Under the pieces are notes generated by a model, which worked only from the letters and a program-made list of their open reading frames with translations, was not told the origin of the DNA and made no database searches. The position numbers were made by a program, and so were the translations under genes. DNA of 23,995 bases from Bacillota bacterium (lineage in GTDB: Bacteria > Bacillota_A > Clostridia > DSM-8532), in contig JAFADM010000171.1 in assembly GCA_023424865.1 (NCBI GenBank), positions 1-23,995 of the forward strand, read 5' to 3'. Below are positions 22,495 to 23,995 of this stretch, one piece after another; within the stretch, counting starts at the first letter, position 1; every line of letters starts with the position of its first letter.

Positions 22495-23190
22495 TTAGTC
22501 TACAGGAGTCATAAAGCTGTTCCGAAGAACTGTGCCGTCGTCCCGCACTGCCGGTATAACCACATTTTCTTCCTGGGATACCTTATATGCAAAATCATAA
22601 ACATCGAACGTTGCAAATACGCCCCCCATAAGCTCCAAAGCGCCCTGAAGCTGGGCAGGCTTTCCTATGGCTTTAATGGTGTAGGGCGGCAGAAGCTGCC
22701 GGCCGTTGATCATGATATAGGAGCCCACATCACGAATTTCACTGGTGGCAACAACACGCTCGTCATTTACGGAGATGGCTTCCGCGTCGGAGGCTTTGAG
22801 CTCGTTGGTTAAATCCTGAATATTCCTGGCTTCTATGGACCATTCTCCCGCGCTGTCCAAGGTAATAATAATCCCTGTCCCCTTGACGGTTTCAAGCCCG
22901 GCCAGCATTCTGGCTAAAAGCCTTGCTCTTTCCAGGTCCTCCACATACTTTTTATCCACACTGTCATCGTCTCTAAAAGCCTCAGCCTCAGCCTGAAGCT
23001 CCTGAATACGCTCCTTTAGGCTTTCATTATTGCTTTTTTCCTGAAGCAGCTCCTGAACGATTTCACTTATGTTTTTCTTTTCATACTGGGCCAGCACCTG
23101 GTTCTGCTTAACGCTGGTAAACTGCCAGGCAATGATAATGCCAAGTATAAGGCTCACAACTGTAAGCGAAAAAACTTTAAACAACTTCAT
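22495..23190 (-). CDS. DUF881 membrane-anchored coiled-coil protein, copy 1
   Basis: This 231-residue protein of the DUF881 (YlxW/YlxX) family has an N-terminal membrane helix at about residues 5-23 and a coiled coil at about 33-75. The extracytoplasmic DUF881 domain follows, with VKGTGIIITL, then AEAISVNDERVVATSEIR, then INGRQLLPPYTIKAIG. The family is found beside cell-division genes in many Bacillota. A cell envelope or division role is inferred and its biochemistry is not known. It overlaps the upstream DUF881 gene by four bases (ATGA). Confidence 0.88.
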   Translation of the reverse strand: MKLFKVFSLTVVSLILGIIIAWQFTSVKQNQVLAQYEKKNISEIVQELLQEKSNNESLKERIQELQAEAEAFRDDDSVDKKYVEDLERARLLARMLAGLETVKGTGIIITLDSAGEWSIEARNIQDLTNELKASDAEAISVNDERVVATSEIRDVGSYIMINGRQLLPPYTIKAIGKPAQLQGALELMGGVFATFDVYDFAYKVSQEENVVIPAVRDDGTVLRNSFMTPVD

Positions 23191-23906
23191 TGGGAGACCA
23201 CCTCAATTCCTTCAAGCATTTTTTCCAGAGATTCATACATCTGATACTTTTCAACCACTATTTCCTGCTGCTTTTCAACCTCGATTCGAATGCCGAAGCC
23301 TCTGAGAATAGCTATCTGGGACATGCCTTCAATTCCCTCATACAATGCATCCGGATCCCCTATAACCTTAAAGACGTAAGGAGGGGGATACCGGTTCTTA
23401 TTAACGAAAATGGTGGGACCGGCGCATCGGGGCCGGGTGGTGGAAATGACCCTTTCCCCGTTGATGGAAATGGCCTCCGCCCCGTTTCTTCGGAGACTGC
23501 TTAATATATCCTGAACATCTTTATCATGGACAATGTAGTCGGTAATATCCGACTCTCCTTTTACCAGAGCGTCCTGCATGGTGATTACGATACCCGGCCC
23601 TTTTACGGCTACAAGACCTGCCCTCATGTACTCATAATCACGCTGTTCCAAAAGGTCTCCGATTTCCGGGCTGCTTGAACTGCTCCCTATGTTTTTAAGG
23701 AGCTGATCGTGTTCCTGTTCCGCTTGAGCCAGTTCTTCAAGAAGCCTCTGGCTCTCCGCCTTCTCCTCCTCAAGCCGCTTGGTCATTTCCGAGAGGGAAC
23801 CCGTATCATTGTCACTATTTTCCATGATACTGCGAAACTGGAGATTTACGAGAATGCCAAACATCACAAAGATAAGAAAGAGCATGCCGCTCTGGCCTTT
23901 TTTCAT
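23187..23906 (-). CDS. DUF881 membrane-anchored coiled-coil protein, copy 2
   Basis: This second DUF881 protein (239 residues) has the same plan: a membrane helix at about 8-24, a Glu-rich coiled coil at about 36-72, then VKGPGIVITM, then AEAISINGERVISTTRPRCAGPTIFVN and PPPYVFKVIGD. It differs from copy 1 in the linker (a serine run SSSSS near residue 75) and in the C-terminus. The two are probably old paralogues rather than a recent duplication, given low identity outside these motifs. It has a weak GAAGTGAG ribosome site and precedes copy 1 in the transcript. Confidence 0.88.
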   Translation of the reverse strand: MKKGQSGMLFLIFVMFGILVNLQFRSIMENSDNDTGSLSEMTKRLEEEKAESQRLLEELAQAEQEHDQLLKNIGSSSSSPEIGDLLEQRDYEYMRAGLVAVKGPGIVITMQDALVKGESDITDYIVHDKDVQDILSSLRRNGAEAISINGERVISTTRPRCAGPTIFVNKNRYPPPYVFKVIGDPDALYEGIEGMSQIAILRGFGIRIEVEKQQEIVVEKYQMYESLEKMLEGIEVVSQ

Positions 23907-23954
23907 TATTTCTCACTTCTTCCCAATGTAAACATGGCTTAGCCGACCCTTCGT

Positions 23955-23993
23955 TTACAAAAATTCCTTTACCTTGGGGGCTCTGGGAAGAGC
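23955..23993 (-). CDS. C-terminal end of an unidentified upstream gene
   Basis: Reading leftward from the window edge, one frame encodes ALPRAPKVKEFL and stops at TAA (23955-23957), 48 bases before the DUF881 copy 2 start. It is too short to identify. By analogy with other Bacillota it could be a cell wall or division gene, but that is only a guess. Another frame is also open here, so the call is weak. Confidence 0.3.
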   Translation of the reverse strand, partial: ALPRAPKVKEFL

Positions 23994-23995
23994 CG

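Overview
The window reads as the chromosome of a flagellated, endospore-forming Bacillota, most likely a Clostridia member. The evidence is a Gram-positive-order fla/che operon, an alpha/beta-type SASP gene, the sporulation genes ytfJ, yqfC, yqfD and pdaA, and an iron-sulfur-type TrpRS of a kind associated with anaerobes. Except for the SASP gene, every gene is on the minus strand. Genes are therefore transcribed from high to low coordinates. There is no prophage, insertion sequence, CRISPR array, tRNA or rRNA that I can see.

Layout from high to low coordinates, which is the direction of minus-strand transcription. (1) 23993-22495: the tail of an unidentified gene, then two tandem DUF881 membrane-anchored coiled-coil proteins. 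(2) 22382-15746: pdaA, yqfC, yqfD, phoH, pgpH, ybeY, dgkA. These are tightly packed or overlapping and mix sporulation, c-di-AMP turnover, rRNA maturation and lipid recycling. The yqfC-to-dgkA part follows the Bacillus order, but cdd and era do not follow dgkA. (3) 15745-15574: a leader made of two tandem, hairpin-rich repeat units. (4) 15573-11260: an M50 membrane protease, trpS, scpA, scpB, a DUF2953 protein and ytfJ, ending at back-to-back terminators. A second hairpin-rich spacer with a layout like the tandem repeats lies between scpB and the DUF2953 gene.

(5) 10904-11110, plus strand: an alpha/beta SASP gene, followed by an unexplained 89-nt near-perfect long hairpin and then a shared terminator. 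(6) 10597-10903: the AT-rich divergent region between the SASP gene and the flagellar operon, the only gene-free stretch over 300 bases. (7) 10596-1: flagellar genes flgB, flgC, fliE, fliF, fliG, fliH, fliI, fliJ, ylxF (MotE-like), fliK, flgD, a TIGR02530-type gene and the first codons of flgE. Together they encode the proximal rod, MS ring, switch, export ATPase complex, hook-length ruler, hook cap and hook.

The protein-coding content is largely conventional. The parts least explained by known genes are the RNA-like or repeat-like elements in the spacers: 11115-11203, 15611-15746 and 12360-12461. Several starts were set inside the longest ORF because a clear Shine-Dalgarno sequence sits in front of an internal start codon (fliK, fliI, fliH, fliF, ytfJ, DUF2953, trpS, M50, dgkA, yqfD). 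All functional calls come from reading motifs and gene order; no database search was run.
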